Origin: JAKPAM01 sp047601745
Lineage (GTDB): Bacteria > Pseudomonadota > Gammaproteobacteria > Burkholderiales > Burkholderiaceae_E
Direction: 5' to 3'
Assembly: GCA_047601745.1 (NCBI GenBank)
Contig: JASGIS010000001.1
Coordinates: 3,162,001-3,226,000, forward strand
Length of the DNA stretch: 64,000 nt
Every line of letters starts with the position of its first letter. Within the stretch, counting starts at the first letter, position 1. Shown here in pieces: positions 17,027-25,464 of this stretch. The position numbers and the translations under genes were made by a program. Under the pieces are notes generated by a model that did no database searches, had not been told where the DNA came from, and saw nothing but the letters and a program-made list of their open reading frames with translations.

Positions 17027-17656
17027 TCATATCCCCAGTTTCTCGGCGATCCGCACTAGCTCGGCCAGCGACTGGGCCTCCATCTTGCGCATCGCATGTC
17101 CGCGGCGAACCTTCACGGTGATCTCGCTGATGTTCAACCGCGCCGCGATCTGCTTGTTCAGGAGACCTTGTACGACCATGCGCGTGACATCCTGCTCGCC
17201 GGCCGTCAACGACGCCCATCGCGTCTGCAATTCCGACGCGGCGGCCGCGTGCCTTCTGCGCTGTCGATCCTTCTCGATGCCACTCTGGATCGCGTCCAGG
17301 AGGTTCTGATCCCGGAACGGCTTCGTAAGAAACTCGATTGCTCCGTTCTTCATCGCCTCGACGCCCATCGCAATGTCACCGTGACCCGTGATGAACACGA
17401 CCGGAAGCTCGATCCCCATTTCGGCCATCTGCCGATGGAAGTCCATGCCGCTCTGGCCGGGCATGCGCACATCCAGCACGAGACATCCCGGCACATCCTC
17501 GATGCGGTGCGCCAGAAACTCCTTGGTCGATCCGAACGTCAAGACCTTCAGCTCGACCGAGGCGAACAAGTCCTCAAGCGCAGCGCGGACGGAATGGTCG
17601 TCGTCAACGACGTAAACGACGGGATCGTCCTTCGCGGCCGTCAGCTCTTTCGTCAT
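17027..17656 (-). CDS. FixJ/NodW-type response regulator
   Basis: A 209-residue two-component regulator: receiver domain with acidic pocket (VVDDD), phospho-acceptor aspartate in LDVRMPGQSG and the conserved lysine in LTKPF, then a LuxR/GerE helix-turn-helix (LNKQIAARLNISEITVKVRR). The start at 17656 overlaps the sensor kinase stop by four bases (ATGA), so the pair is translated together. Targets are not evident; the ATATAC-N4-GTATAT motifs nearby are candidate sites. Confidence 0.93.
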   Translation of the reverse strand: MTKELTAAKDDPVVYVVDDDHSVRAALEDLFASVELKVLTFGSTKEFLAHRIEDVPGCLVLDVRMPGQSGMDFHRQMAEMGIELPVVFITGHGDIAMGVEAMKNGAIEFLTKPFRDQNLLDAIQSGIEKDRQRRRHAAAASELQTRWASLTAGEQDVTRMVVQGLLNKQIAARLNISEITVKVRRGHAMRKMEAQSLAELVRIAEKLGI

Positions 17657-18726
17657 GAACGCTCCTTCCGTGCAGTCGCGGGTACGGTGAACCGGAACGC
17701 GGCCCCGCCCGTTTCGATCGGCTTGGCCCATATCTGGCCGCCATTGGCTTCGACGATGGCGCGGCTGATACTCAAGCCGACGCCGATTCCCTCCGGCTTC
17801 GTGGTCCAGAACGCCTCGAACAGGTGTTCATAGACACCGGCGGGGAGACCTACGCCGGAATCGGAGACGCAGAGCGCAATCGCGTCGGCCTGAAGGTCCG
17901 ACGTGACCCGGAGGTTACGCGAACGGGCCGGCACCGAGACCATCGCCTCGATGGCATTCAGCACCAAGTTGCCGACCACCTGCTGTATCTGGACGCGATC
18001 GGCGAAAGCGGGAGGTAGGTCGGCTCGAAGGTCCGTTTCGAGGACGATGTTGTTGCGCTCCATCTCCGCCTGAGATTGCGCAATGACCTCCATGATCGCC
18101 TGGTTGAACTCGAACTGGGTCTTGTGCGGCGGGTCGCCCCGAGTGAGGCTGCGGACACGGGCGATAATGCTGCTCGCGCGGCCGGCGTCGCCGAGTATGC
18201 GGTCGAGCGCCTGACGGGCCTTGCCGATATTCGGCGGCTCCTGCGCCAGCCAGCGCTGGCAGGCGTTTCCACTCGTGACGATCGCGGCGAGCGGCTGATT
18301 GACCTCGTGCGCGATGGAGGTGGTTAGTCCTTCGAGGCTCTTGACGCGCGCAATGCGCATCAACTGCGCTTGCGCGTCGTGCGCCGCCGTTCTTGCCGCT
18401 TCCATCTTCAGGATCAGGTAAGTGGTGATCGCGATCGCCGCGATGCTGATGCACATGTTGATCAGGCCCGAACGCAGGTTGCCATGCGGCGTGAACGCCA
18501 GGCTGACGACGGTCAGCACGATGCAGATGGCGGTGAGCGCGATCAGCCCGCGTCGGCCCAATACCCGCGAGGCCGTCAAGATGACGACCGTGTAGAACAC
18601 GGCCGCGGCGAGCTCATAGCTCGTCACCGTATCCGCCGCAAATATGGCGGCCATGACGATCGCCATGAAGGCGAGTCTGAGAGCGAGGTGAGTCCGGGCC
18701 GAGGTGCGCATTCGTTCCGCCTGCAT
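17653..18726 (-). CDS. FixL-like membrane sensor histidine kinase
   Basis: A 357-residue kinase with four or five hydrophobic helices in the first 110 residues, then a transmitter domain. The H-box SIAHEVNQPLAAI is of the FixL/NtrY type, and the ATP-binding boxes are NLVLNAIEAM (N), DSGVGL (G1) and GIGVGLSI (G2). There is no PAS or haem domain, so the signal is probably read in the membrane. It precedes and overlaps its response regulator and begins eight bases after a truncated metal-sensor gene. Confidence 0.92.
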   Translation of the reverse strand: MQAERMRTSARTHLALRLAFMAIVMAAIFAADTVTSYELAAAVFYTVVILTASRVLGRRGLIALTAICIVLTVVSLAFTPHGNLRSGLINMCISIAAIAITTYLILKMEAARTAAHDAQAQLMRIARVKSLEGLTTSIAHEVNQPLAAIVTSGNACQRWLAQEPPNIGKARQALDRILGDAGRASSIIARVRSLTRGDPPHKTQFEFNQAIMEVIAQSQAEMERNNIVLETDLRADLPPAFADRVQIQQVVGNLVLNAIEAMVSVPARSRNLRVTSDLQADAIALCVSDSGVGLPAGVYEHLFEAFWTTKPEGIGVGLSISRAIVEANGGQIWAKPIETGGAAFRFTVPATARKERS

Positions 18727-18734
18727 GAAATGCT

Positions 18735-18875
18735 CTACAAGTACTTCGTCATCGCCTGAAGCGCTTGAATGCGAGGATCAGCGGCGCGCCGGTCCTCGCG
18801 TACGGCGTCTGCCAGACAGCGGCTGATGTGGTCGTGGACGAGCGTCCTCTTTGCATTCGTGAGAATGGCGTTCAT
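18735..18875 (-). pseudogene. C-terminal half of a CsoR/RcnR-type metal repressor
   Basis: A 46-codon frame with its own ATG and an AAGGAAA ribosome site. Its sequence (AKRTLVHDHISRCLADAV to MTKYL) matches the C-terminal half of the DUF156 metal-sensing repressor family, whose helices 2 and 3 carry the H...C metal ligands. The N-terminal helix with the first cysteine is missing, so metal-dependent DNA binding is unlikely. It is placed between mgtA and the sensor kinase in one direction. Confidence 0.55.
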
Positions 18876-18918
18876 CGATTTTCAGTTTCCTTTCGTTCGT
18901 TGCCCGCTCGGCATGGCA

Positions 18919-21711
18919 TCACTGCCAGCCGAACTGGCGGATGTAGATCCTTTTCATGGCCGTGGTCAGCGTTGCATAGCCCAGCAGGATGCCGACCAGC
19001 CACGGGAAGTAGCTCGGCGGCAGTGCCTGGAGCTTGAAGTAGTCCGCCACGGGACTCATCGGCAGCACGATGCCTATCGACATGATGACCGCCGTCATGA
19101 GCATCAGCGGCCAGGCTGCGCGGCTCTCGATGAAGGGCAGCTTGGGCGTGCGGATCATGTGCACGATCAGGGTCTGCGTCAGCAAGCCGACGACGAACCA
19201 GCCTGACTGGAACAGCGTCTGCTCGCCCACGGTGTTGGCGCCGAAGACGTGCCACATGACCAGGTAGGTCGTGATGTCGAAGACCGAGCTGATCGGGCCG
19301 AAGAAGATCATGAAGCGTCCGATGTCCGCAGGATTCCATTTCAGCGGCTTCGCCACCAGGTCGCGGTCCACGTCGTCGAACGGGATGGCGATCTGCGAAA
19401 TGTCGTACAGCAGGTTCTGCACCAGCAGTTGCAGCGGCAGCATCGGCAGGAACGGCAGGAACGCGCTGCCGACGAGGACCGAGAAGACGTTCCCGAAGTT
19501 GGAGCTGGCGGTCATGCGGATGTACTTCAGCATGTTGCTGAAGGTCTTGCGGCCTTCGACCACGCCTTCTTCCAGCACCATCAGGCTCTTTTCCAGCAGG
19601 ATGATGTCGGCGGCTTCCTTGGCGATGTCCACGCCCGAATCAACCGAGATGCCGATGTCCGCCGCGCGCAAGGCCGGGGCGTCGTTGATGCCGTCGCCCA
19701 TGAAGCCGACCACGTGGCCGTTGCCGCGCAGGGTGCGCACGATGCGCTCTTTGTCCTGCGGCGTGAGGCGGGCGAAAAGCTGGTACGTTTCGACGGCGGC
19801 CGCCAGGGCCTCGTCGCTCATCTTCTCGACCTGCGAGCCGAGCAGGAAGCGGTCGCGTTCCAGCCCGACTCGTCCGCATACGTGCGCGGCGATCAGCTCG
19901 CTGTCGCCGGTCAGCACCTTGACCTGGACGCCGTGGTCCGCCAGCGCCCGCAGCGCCGGCGCGGACGATTCTTTCGGCGGATCGAGGAACGCGATGTAGC
20001 CGATCAGCGTCAGCCGGGATTCGTCGGCCACCGAATACACCGATTGCGACGCGGGGATCTCCTTCATCGCGACGGCGACGACGCGCAGACCTTGCTCGTT
20101 GAGCTCCTGCGCGACGGCGCGCACGCGGTCCAGCAGTTCCTCGTCGAGCGGCACCTGCTGCGGCCCTTGCGTTGTCTCGATGCGAATCCGGCTGCAGATC
20201 GACAGCATCTCCTCGACCGCGCCCTTGCAGATCAGCTCGTGGTGGTCATCGCGCTCCGAGACCACGACCGACATGCGCCGCCGCACGAAATCGAACGGAA
20301 TCTCATCGACTTTGCGGTAATCCTGCGCGACCCGCAGTTCGCCCTGCAGCTCGGCGTGTTCGAGCACCGCATGGTCGAGCAGGTTCTTCAGGCCGGTCTG
20401 GTAGTAGCTGTTCAGGTAGGCATGGCGCAGCACGTCGTCGGAGTTGGTGCCGAACGCATCGGTGTGCCGCTCCAGCGCGATCTTGTCTTGGGTGAGCGTG
20501 CCGGTCTTGTCGGTGCACAGCACGTCCATCGCGCCGAAGTTCTGGATCGCGTCCAAGCGCTTGACGATGACCTTCTTGCGCGACATCACGACCGCGCCCT
20601 TCGCCAGCGTCGAAGTCACGATCATCGGCAGCATCTCGGGTGTCAGCCCGACCGCGACGGAAAGCGCGAACAGGGACGCCTCCACCCAATCGCCTTTGGT
20701 GAAGCCGTTGATGAACAGGACGATCGGTGCCATCACCAGCGCGAACCGGATCAGCAGCCAGCTCACGCCGTTCACGCCCGCCTCGAACGCAGTCGGGGTG
20801 CTGTCCTTCGCGGTGATGCGCGCGGACAACGCGCCGAAGTAGGTGCGGCTTCCCGTAGCGATGACCAGCGCGGTCGCCGAACCCGAGATCACATTAGTGC
20901 CCATGAAGACCAGGCTGGGCGCGTCGAAGATCGTCTCGAACGGACGCGCGATGCCGGCGAACTTCTCTACCGGCAGCGATTCGCCCGTCATCGCCGCCTG
21001 CGAGACGAACAGGTCCTTGGCCGTCAGCAGGCGGCAGTCCGCCGGAATCATGTCGCCCGCGGACAGGACAACGTGATCGCCCGGCACGAGGTCGCGTATC
21101 GGCAGCTCGACCTGTCTGGCGGCCCTGCGCGCGTTGATGTGGATGCCGAAATGCTCCTCGCCGACCTCGACGGCCTGATCGTCAACCGCCTGGCGTCGAA
21201 GCACCGTCGCGGTGTTGCTCACCATCGCCTTGAGTCGTTCGGCCGCCCGGCTGGAGCGGCCTTCCTGCACGAAGCGAATCAAGGTGCTCGACACCACCAT
21301 CGTGCCGATCACGATGGTGGCCTTGATGTCCTCCGTCACGAAGGAGAGGGCGGCCAGCAGCGTGAGCAGAAGATTGAACGGATTCTTGTAGCAGTGCCAC
21401 AGGTGCATCCACCAGGGCAGCGGCTTCTCGTGCTCCACTTCATTCGGACCGAAGCGTGCGCACCGGTCCTCTGCTTCTGCCGCGGTCAGCCCGTCCTCGT
21501 GGGACGACATGCGAACGATCGCTGCCGGCACGTCGTCGGACGCGATGCGCCGCATTTCGCGCGAGACGTGTCCGGATGCGGCCTCGCCTTCGCCTTCATT
21601 CCTCTTGCGCAAGGTCTCCGGGATGGCCTGGCGCTTGAAATGGCGCTTGGTGTGCCGCCGGTCGAGGAAGCCGCTGAACAGGTTCTTCAGCATGGAGTCG
21701 ATGAAGTTCAT
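18919..21711 (-). CDS. mgtA: Magnesium-translocating P-type ATPase MgtA/MgtB
   Basis: A 930-residue type IIIB P-type ATPase that imports Mg2+ across the inner membrane using ATP. Key motifs are in order: TGESLPVEK (actuator), the phosphorylation site CTDKTGTLTQDKI, and MGDGINDAPALRAADIGIS (P-domain). About ten membrane helices are present, six of them after the P-domain. The start at 21711 follows GGAG; the open frame continues to 21807 without family similarity. Downstream on the same strand come a truncated metal sensor and a two-component pair, so Mg2+ or metal stress may be the shared signal. Confidence 0.95.
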   Translation of the reverse strand: MNFIDSMLKNLFSGFLDRRHTKRHFKRQAIPETLRKRNEGEGEAASGHVSREMRRIASDDVPAAIVRMSSHEDGLTAAEAEDRCARFGPNEVEHEKPLPWWMHLWHCYKNPFNLLLTLLAALSFVTEDIKATIVIGTMVVSSTLIRFVQEGRSSRAAERLKAMVSNTATVLRRQAVDDQAVEVGEEHFGIHINARRAARQVELPIRDLVPGDHVVLSAGDMIPADCRLLTAKDLFVSQAAMTGESLPVEKFAGIARPFETIFDAPSLVFMGTNVISGSATALVIATGSRTYFGALSARITAKDSTPTAFEAGVNGVSWLLIRFALVMAPIVLFINGFTKGDWVEASLFALSVAVGLTPEMLPMIVTSTLAKGAVVMSRKKVIVKRLDAIQNFGAMDVLCTDKTGTLTQDKIALERHTDAFGTNSDDVLRHAYLNSYYQTGLKNLLDHAVLEHAELQGELRVAQDYRKVDEIPFDFVRRRMSVVVSERDDHHELICKGAVEEMLSICSRIRIETTQGPQQVPLDEELLDRVRAVAQELNEQGLRVVAVAMKEIPASQSVYSVADESRLTLIGYIAFLDPPKESSAPALRALADHGVQVKVLTGDSELIAAHVCGRVGLERDRFLLGSQVEKMSDEALAAAVETYQLFARLTPQDKERIVRTLRGNGHVVGFMGDGINDAPALRAADIGISVDSGVDIAKEAADIILLEKSLMVLEEGVVEGRKTFSNMLKYIRMTASSNFGNVFSVLVGSAFLPFLPMLPLQLLVQNLLYDISQIAIPFDDVDRDLVAKPLKWNPADIGRFMIFFGPISSVFDITTYLVMWHVFGANTVGEQTLFQSGWFVVGLLTQTLIVHMIRTPKLPFIESRAAWPLMLMTAVIMSIGIVLPMSPVADYFKLQALPPSYFPWLVGILLGYATLTTAMKRIYIRQFGWQ

Positions 21712-21803
21712 GGGCGCTCCTGGTTGGAGGAGATTTCTCTGCGTGGGGCGCTGTGCCTGCGGCCGGCGGGAGGCGGGGTTTTGCATCGGAGCCTTGCGAT
21801 ACG

Positions 21804-22095
21804 TCACTGGCGGTTCGCCTGGTCGCCGGCGAGTTCAGGCAACTGCCACCAGCCGCCCAGCGCCTGGTAGAGCGCGACGGTGTTCGTGTAGCGACTGGCT
21901 TGGGCCTGCACCAGCGCCAGCGCAGCCTCCTGTGCGGCCACGTCGACGCCGCCGACCTGGCCGGCGCGGTGCTGACGACGCGAAATGTCCAGCAGTCGCG
22001 TCGCCAGCTCGATGAGGTCGCGCGTCGTGGCGATCTGCGCGCGCAACGAGGCTTCCTCGATCGCCGCATTGACGACGTTGGAGACCAGCATTGAG
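21804..22095 (-). pseudogene. C-terminal relic of NodT-type RND outer-membrane channel
   Basis: The minus strand carries VLVSNVVNAAIEEASLRAQI-like helices and RQHRAGQVGGVDVAAQEAAL, typical of the last coiled-coil repeat of RND outer-membrane factors, ending YQALGGWW. About 40 residues before the ending are missing relative to the family, and nothing of the N-terminal half remains. It is continuous with an adaptor relic upstream, so an efflux operon has been deleted internally. Confidence 0.65.
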
Positions 22096-22290
22096 CAGCA
22101 CCCCATCCTTGACGACGATGCGCTCGCCGGCCTTCAGGCCGGACAGCACTTCGACGCGATCGCCGACGGTCGCTTCCACGCTGACCACGCGCGCCTCGAA
22201 GTGGAACGGGGACTGCTCGACGAAGACTCGCGTAAAGAGACCGCTTTGCAGCAGCGCGGTCGCGGGCACCAGCAACGCCGGATGTGATCT
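22095..22290 (-). pseudogene. C-terminal relic of RND periplasmic adaptor (HlyD/CusB type)
   Basis: The minus strand reads LVPATALLQSGLFTRVFVEQ, then ATVGDRVEVLSGLKAGERIV and VKDGVLLNA, the beta-barrel and membrane-proximal end of RND adaptor subunits. Only about 60 residues survive. The inner-membrane pump that normally lies beside it is absent. Confidence 0.65.
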
Positions 22291-22299
22291 TCATGGGAC

Positions 22300-22780
22300 G
22301 GGTCGGGCTCCTCTCGCCGTGAGAGGCCAGCAAGGCGCGCAGGGTGATTGGGCGATGGGCTGCGACGGCGGCGCGCAGTGCGCTCTGGAAGGCGTCGCTG
22401 TGATGGGTACGGCGGAGCAGCATGAGGTCCTCCTTCGGCACGCAGCCGCGAAGGCACCTCACCTGTTCAGATGAGCGAGGACTTCGGAGCTGTGGCTCGG
22501 TACGTGGTGTTCAAAGACTTGTCGGGCGAACGATGCGGCGCGCTGATGCGCCTACTCGGGTCGGAGTCCATGCACTTTCTCCTGTTCAGATCACTACCGT
22601 ATCCGTATCAACTCGCCGGTAAACAAAGCCTGGTCGGGACGAGTCGAGAACTGACTTCACTCGCTTCGATGATCCGCGCCATCAGCGATACTCCGGCCGC
22701 GACAAGTGGAATTTTCACATCGAGGTTCTAAGGGGGACAGCAAGCATTAGGACTTCTGCGTTCGACGTGCGCATAACCTC
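22300..22780. other. Gene-poor relic region
   Basis: About 480 bases without a recognisable gene. An open frame of 86 codons (22471-22731, plus) and short minus-strand frames are present, but none shows family similarity I can name, and the minus strand has stops every 30-50 codons. It separates the efflux relics from the toxin relics. Confidence 0.5.
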
Positions 22781-22799
22781 GATATACCAACGTATATGT
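22781..22799. repeat. 19-bp palindromic motif, copy 2
   Basis: GATATACCAACGTATATGT, identical at 17 of 19 positions to 16974-16992, with the same ATATAC-N4-GTATAT core. It lies upstream (minus-strand sense) of the efflux relics. Confidence 0.6.
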
Positions 22800-22897
22800 G
22801 TCTGGCCGCCGCGCTTGGAACTGGCCTGACCTGTGAACGCTCGGGGAATGCCTGTTGCCGTCGGCGTGCGTTGTTGGGGGCCGCGGTGCCGGCTGCC

Positions 22898-23215
22898 TCA
22901 CGAGATTCCGAGACCGTGCCGCCGGCCAATCTCCCAGGACACGCTCTCGCTCTCTGCGATCAGCTTGGTGTCCCCGAGATCCTTGCTGCGGATCAGGCGG
23001 GTCTGCACGCCCAGACGTTCGACACGCCGCGCGATGGCCGCCAGTTCCTGATTGATCGCCTGCAGCGCATCGTCCCGCGGCGTCTGCCAAGGCCGATAGG
23101 CCACGTCGATATCCATCGACAGGCGGGGCATGTCGCGCAGGAACAGGTTGATGGCCGTGCCGCCCTTCATGGCGAAGATGTCGTTGTCGAACACGTCGGG
23201 AGTGATGTTCAGCAA
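22898..23215 (-). pseudogene. AbiEii-type nucleotidyltransferase toxin fragment
   Basis: About 105 residues with FAMKGGTAINLFLRD and RLSMDIDVAY, the G-G-T and D-x-D catalytic motifs of the AbiEii/AbiGii nucleotidyltransferase toxins. The frame has no proper start (it continues from the HipA relic with a frame change) and ends about 200 residues short, at GLGIS. It is the core of a phage-abortive-infection-type toxin, no longer functional. Confidence 0.65.
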
Positions 23216-23224
23216 CAGGCGAAC

Positions 23225-24140
23225 GGTATCGGCGCACCTCGCCCAGCACAGCCAATGCCTTCGCCTTGTCCAACGCGAAGTAAGGCGCGCGCGCCAACAG
23301 CATCCGCACCTCGGTGATGGGGCCGTCCTGCTCGGATAGCCAGGTCTTGGACTCCCGATCCTTGTCGGGAAATGGGTTGATATCGAACGCTGGCGCCAGC
23401 CGCCACAAACCGTACTCCACGTGCAAGAACCCGTGGTTCTGCAGGTGATCGTCCACGTTGGTGATCAACAGGTTCAGCACCAGGCGGCGCCAGAGCTGCC
23501 GCACATCCTCGGTGGGCGCATGGCCGTGAGAGCGGATGGCATCCGCGATCTCCGTGTAGCTGCGATCATCCTCACGCGAGGCCTGCAACATCGAGGCTGC
23601 CGGCTGGTAGGGGTTGCGGCCATCCTCATCCACCAGGGTGCACTTGGGCCGCATACCACCCAGCGAAGTGCCTTTGCCTTGCAGGTAGCGCAAGTCCTCG
23701 GCCGTTTCCTGGCCGCGCTCGACGGCGCGGCTGGCCTGGTAGATGCGTTCCAGTTCGATCAGCGGCGACGTGCTGCGCTGCTCCTGGGAAGCCGTTCGAT
23801 GCCAATTCCCGTCCGGATCGCGCAGACGTAGCGCGCCCACTCGGCTGAAGTCGTCCACCGCCAGCAAGTAGTCCAACTCCATGAGGGTCGACAGCCGTGG
23901 ATCATCCTTGCGGCGTTTGGCATGGTCACGGGCAATGACGCGCCGTCCCCAGGCATCAGGCGCGGTGTCGGCGATCGCCCCGTGGAACACGGAGTCGTGC
24001 ATCGATGAAGCCTTGTGCGGCTGGTAGCCCGGCACCCGTTGTAGATCGGCCGACACGTCGGCAGTATCCGCGAAGCGGCGCACATCCTCCACTGTGACGC
24101 GCAGGCCACACTTCGGCAGATCAAGTCTGGGTTGCGCAGC
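23225..24140 (-). pseudogene. HipA-like kinase, truncated at both ends
   Basis: HipA toxins are serine/threonine kinases that inactivate glutamyl-tRNA synthetase. Family blocks are readable: IADTAPDAWGRRVI, LGGMRPKCTLVDEDG (ATP lysine), the catalytic ITNVDDHLQNHG and AFDINPFPD. The normal N-terminal subdomain is missing where the Rpn gene begins on the other strand, and the C-terminus runs into the AbiEii fragment. No HipB partner is present. The kinase core is intact in sequence, so residual expression cannot be excluded. Confidence 0.65.
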
Positions 24141-24255
24141 GGCGATGTCGTTCGTGCCTATCGATCTCGACCAGATCCTGGGCCTGCGGTATAAGCCACG
24201 GAGACCAGCCATCCTTCCGATAGACCGTGCCGGCGCTTGCCTCGACACTTGGGGG

Positions 24256-25269
24256 ATGGCGACGCAGACCCCTCACGACGGCAGCTACAAGGCGCTGTTC
24301 TCTTTCCCGGAGATGGTGCGCGATCTGCTGCTGGGCTTCGTCGATGCCGATTGGGTCCGGCAACTGGACCTGGACAGCCTGGAGCCGATCAACAGCCACT
24401 ACGTGTCCGAGGGGCTGGCCACCCGCAGCGACGATCTGGTCTGGCGGGTCAGGCTGCGCGGCACGGACGATTGGCTCTACCTGTATCTGCTGATCGAGTT
24501 CCAGAGCCGGGATGATCCGACGATGGCTGTCCGGGTGATGGCCTATATGGGGCTGCTGTACCAGAGCCTGATCCGCCACGGCATGATCGCGGCCGGCGAT
24601 CCGTTGCCGCCGGTATTTCCGATCGTGCTCTACAACGGGGTGGCCCCGTGGCGAGCGGCGCAGGATGTCGCCGAGATGCTCGCGGCGTCCCCCGAGACCA
24701 TGCGGCCGTACACGCCGCGGCTGCGCTACTACCTGCTGGACGAGCACCGGATCGCCGAGGCGGCGCGGATAGCGGGCAAGGCGTTGCCGGCCAACCTGGC
24801 CGGGGTGGCGGTGGGGATCGAGACGATGCGCAGCCGTCCGGAGATGCGGGCGCTGGGCCAGATGCTGTTGGCCCGGCTGGCGCTGCTTCCGCCCGAGCGC
24901 TTCGATGCGCTGGGGGCGGTGTTCACCGAATGGGTGAACCGGGTCGTGGTCAGGCGCTTGGGCTTGGACGACAATACTCGCCTATTGAGCAATATTCAGG
25001 AGGTCGCGATGCTGTCCGAACAGCGCGGGGATTTGGCGGAGATCTTTCGCAGCGAAGGGCGGGAAGAAGGCTGGGAAAAAGGGCGAGAAAAGGGCCGAGA
25101 AGAAGGCCGGGAGTTGCTGTTGCTGAGCCAACTGCGCCATCGCTTCGGCACTCTGCCAGAAGCCGTAATCGCGCGGATCGAGGCGGGCTCGGTTGCCGAT
25201 GTGGAGCGTTGGGGGCTGCGGGTGCTCGATGCCCAGACGCTGGACGCGGTATTCGCGCTGGCGAACTGA
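24256..25269 (+). CDS. Rpn-family recombination-promoting nuclease
   Basis: A 337-residue member of the Rpn/PD-(D/E)XK putative-transposase family (RpnA-like), DNA endonucleases that raise RecA-independent recombination. The N-terminus HDGSYKALFSFPEMV is the family opening, and the nuclease core appears as LIEFQSRDDPTMAVRVMAYM (E-x-Q). A charged repeat of G-R-E-E/K-G units at residues about 270-300 is typical, followed by a C-terminal helical tail. An open frame reaches back to 24094, but the chosen start gives the family N-terminus. It lies where the HipA gene is truncated. Confidence 0.85.
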   Translation: MATQTPHDGSYKALFSFPEMVRDLLLGFVDADWVRQLDLDSLEPINSHYVSEGLATRSDDLVWRVRLRGTDDWLYLYLLIEFQSRDDPTMAVRVMAYMGLLYQSLIRHGMIAAGDPLPPVFPIVLYNGVAPWRAAQDVAEMLAASPETMRPYTPRLRYYLLDEHRIAEAARIAGKALPANLAGVAVGIETMRSRPEMRALGQMLLARLALLPPERFDALGAVFTEWVNRVVVRRLGLDDNTRLLSNIQEVAMLSEQRGDLAEIFRSEGREEGWEKGREKGREEGRELLLLSQLRHRFGTLPEAVIARIEAGSVADVERWGLRVLDAQTLDAVFALAN

Positions 25270-25319
25270 TGCTGGGTTAGGGGTTCACCTTCGTCGGGCG
25301 GCAGCGGCGCTTGAGCGTT

Positions 25320-25341
25320 GCCGGAGGATATTTACTCCGGC
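25320..25341. terminator. Possible bidirectional hairpin between convergent genes
   Basis: GCCGGAG and CTCCGGC form a 7-bp stem with an eight-base AT-rich loop in the 195-base gap between the convergent Rpn and siderophore receptor genes. There is no T-run, so factor-independent termination is only a possibility. Confidence 0.3.
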
Positions 25342-25464
25342 GGCGACGGAGGTGGCCGCCAGCCCGGCGACAAAGCCAGCCGATGCCAGATAACTTCCCA
25401 CGATCGCGAACAGAATCCGGGCAGAGCACGCGATACGATGCGGAACCGGCTACATGCCAGGCCC

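Noticed and set aside
19249..21870. An 873-codon plus-strand frame opposite mgtA
   Set aside because: Composition is the Gln/His/Arg/Val pattern of an antisense shadow; the minus strand encodes an unmistakable P-type ATPase.
22471..22731. An 86-codon plus-strand ORF as a gene
   Set aside because: No ribosome site, no family similarity and located among relics; left as unassigned sequence.
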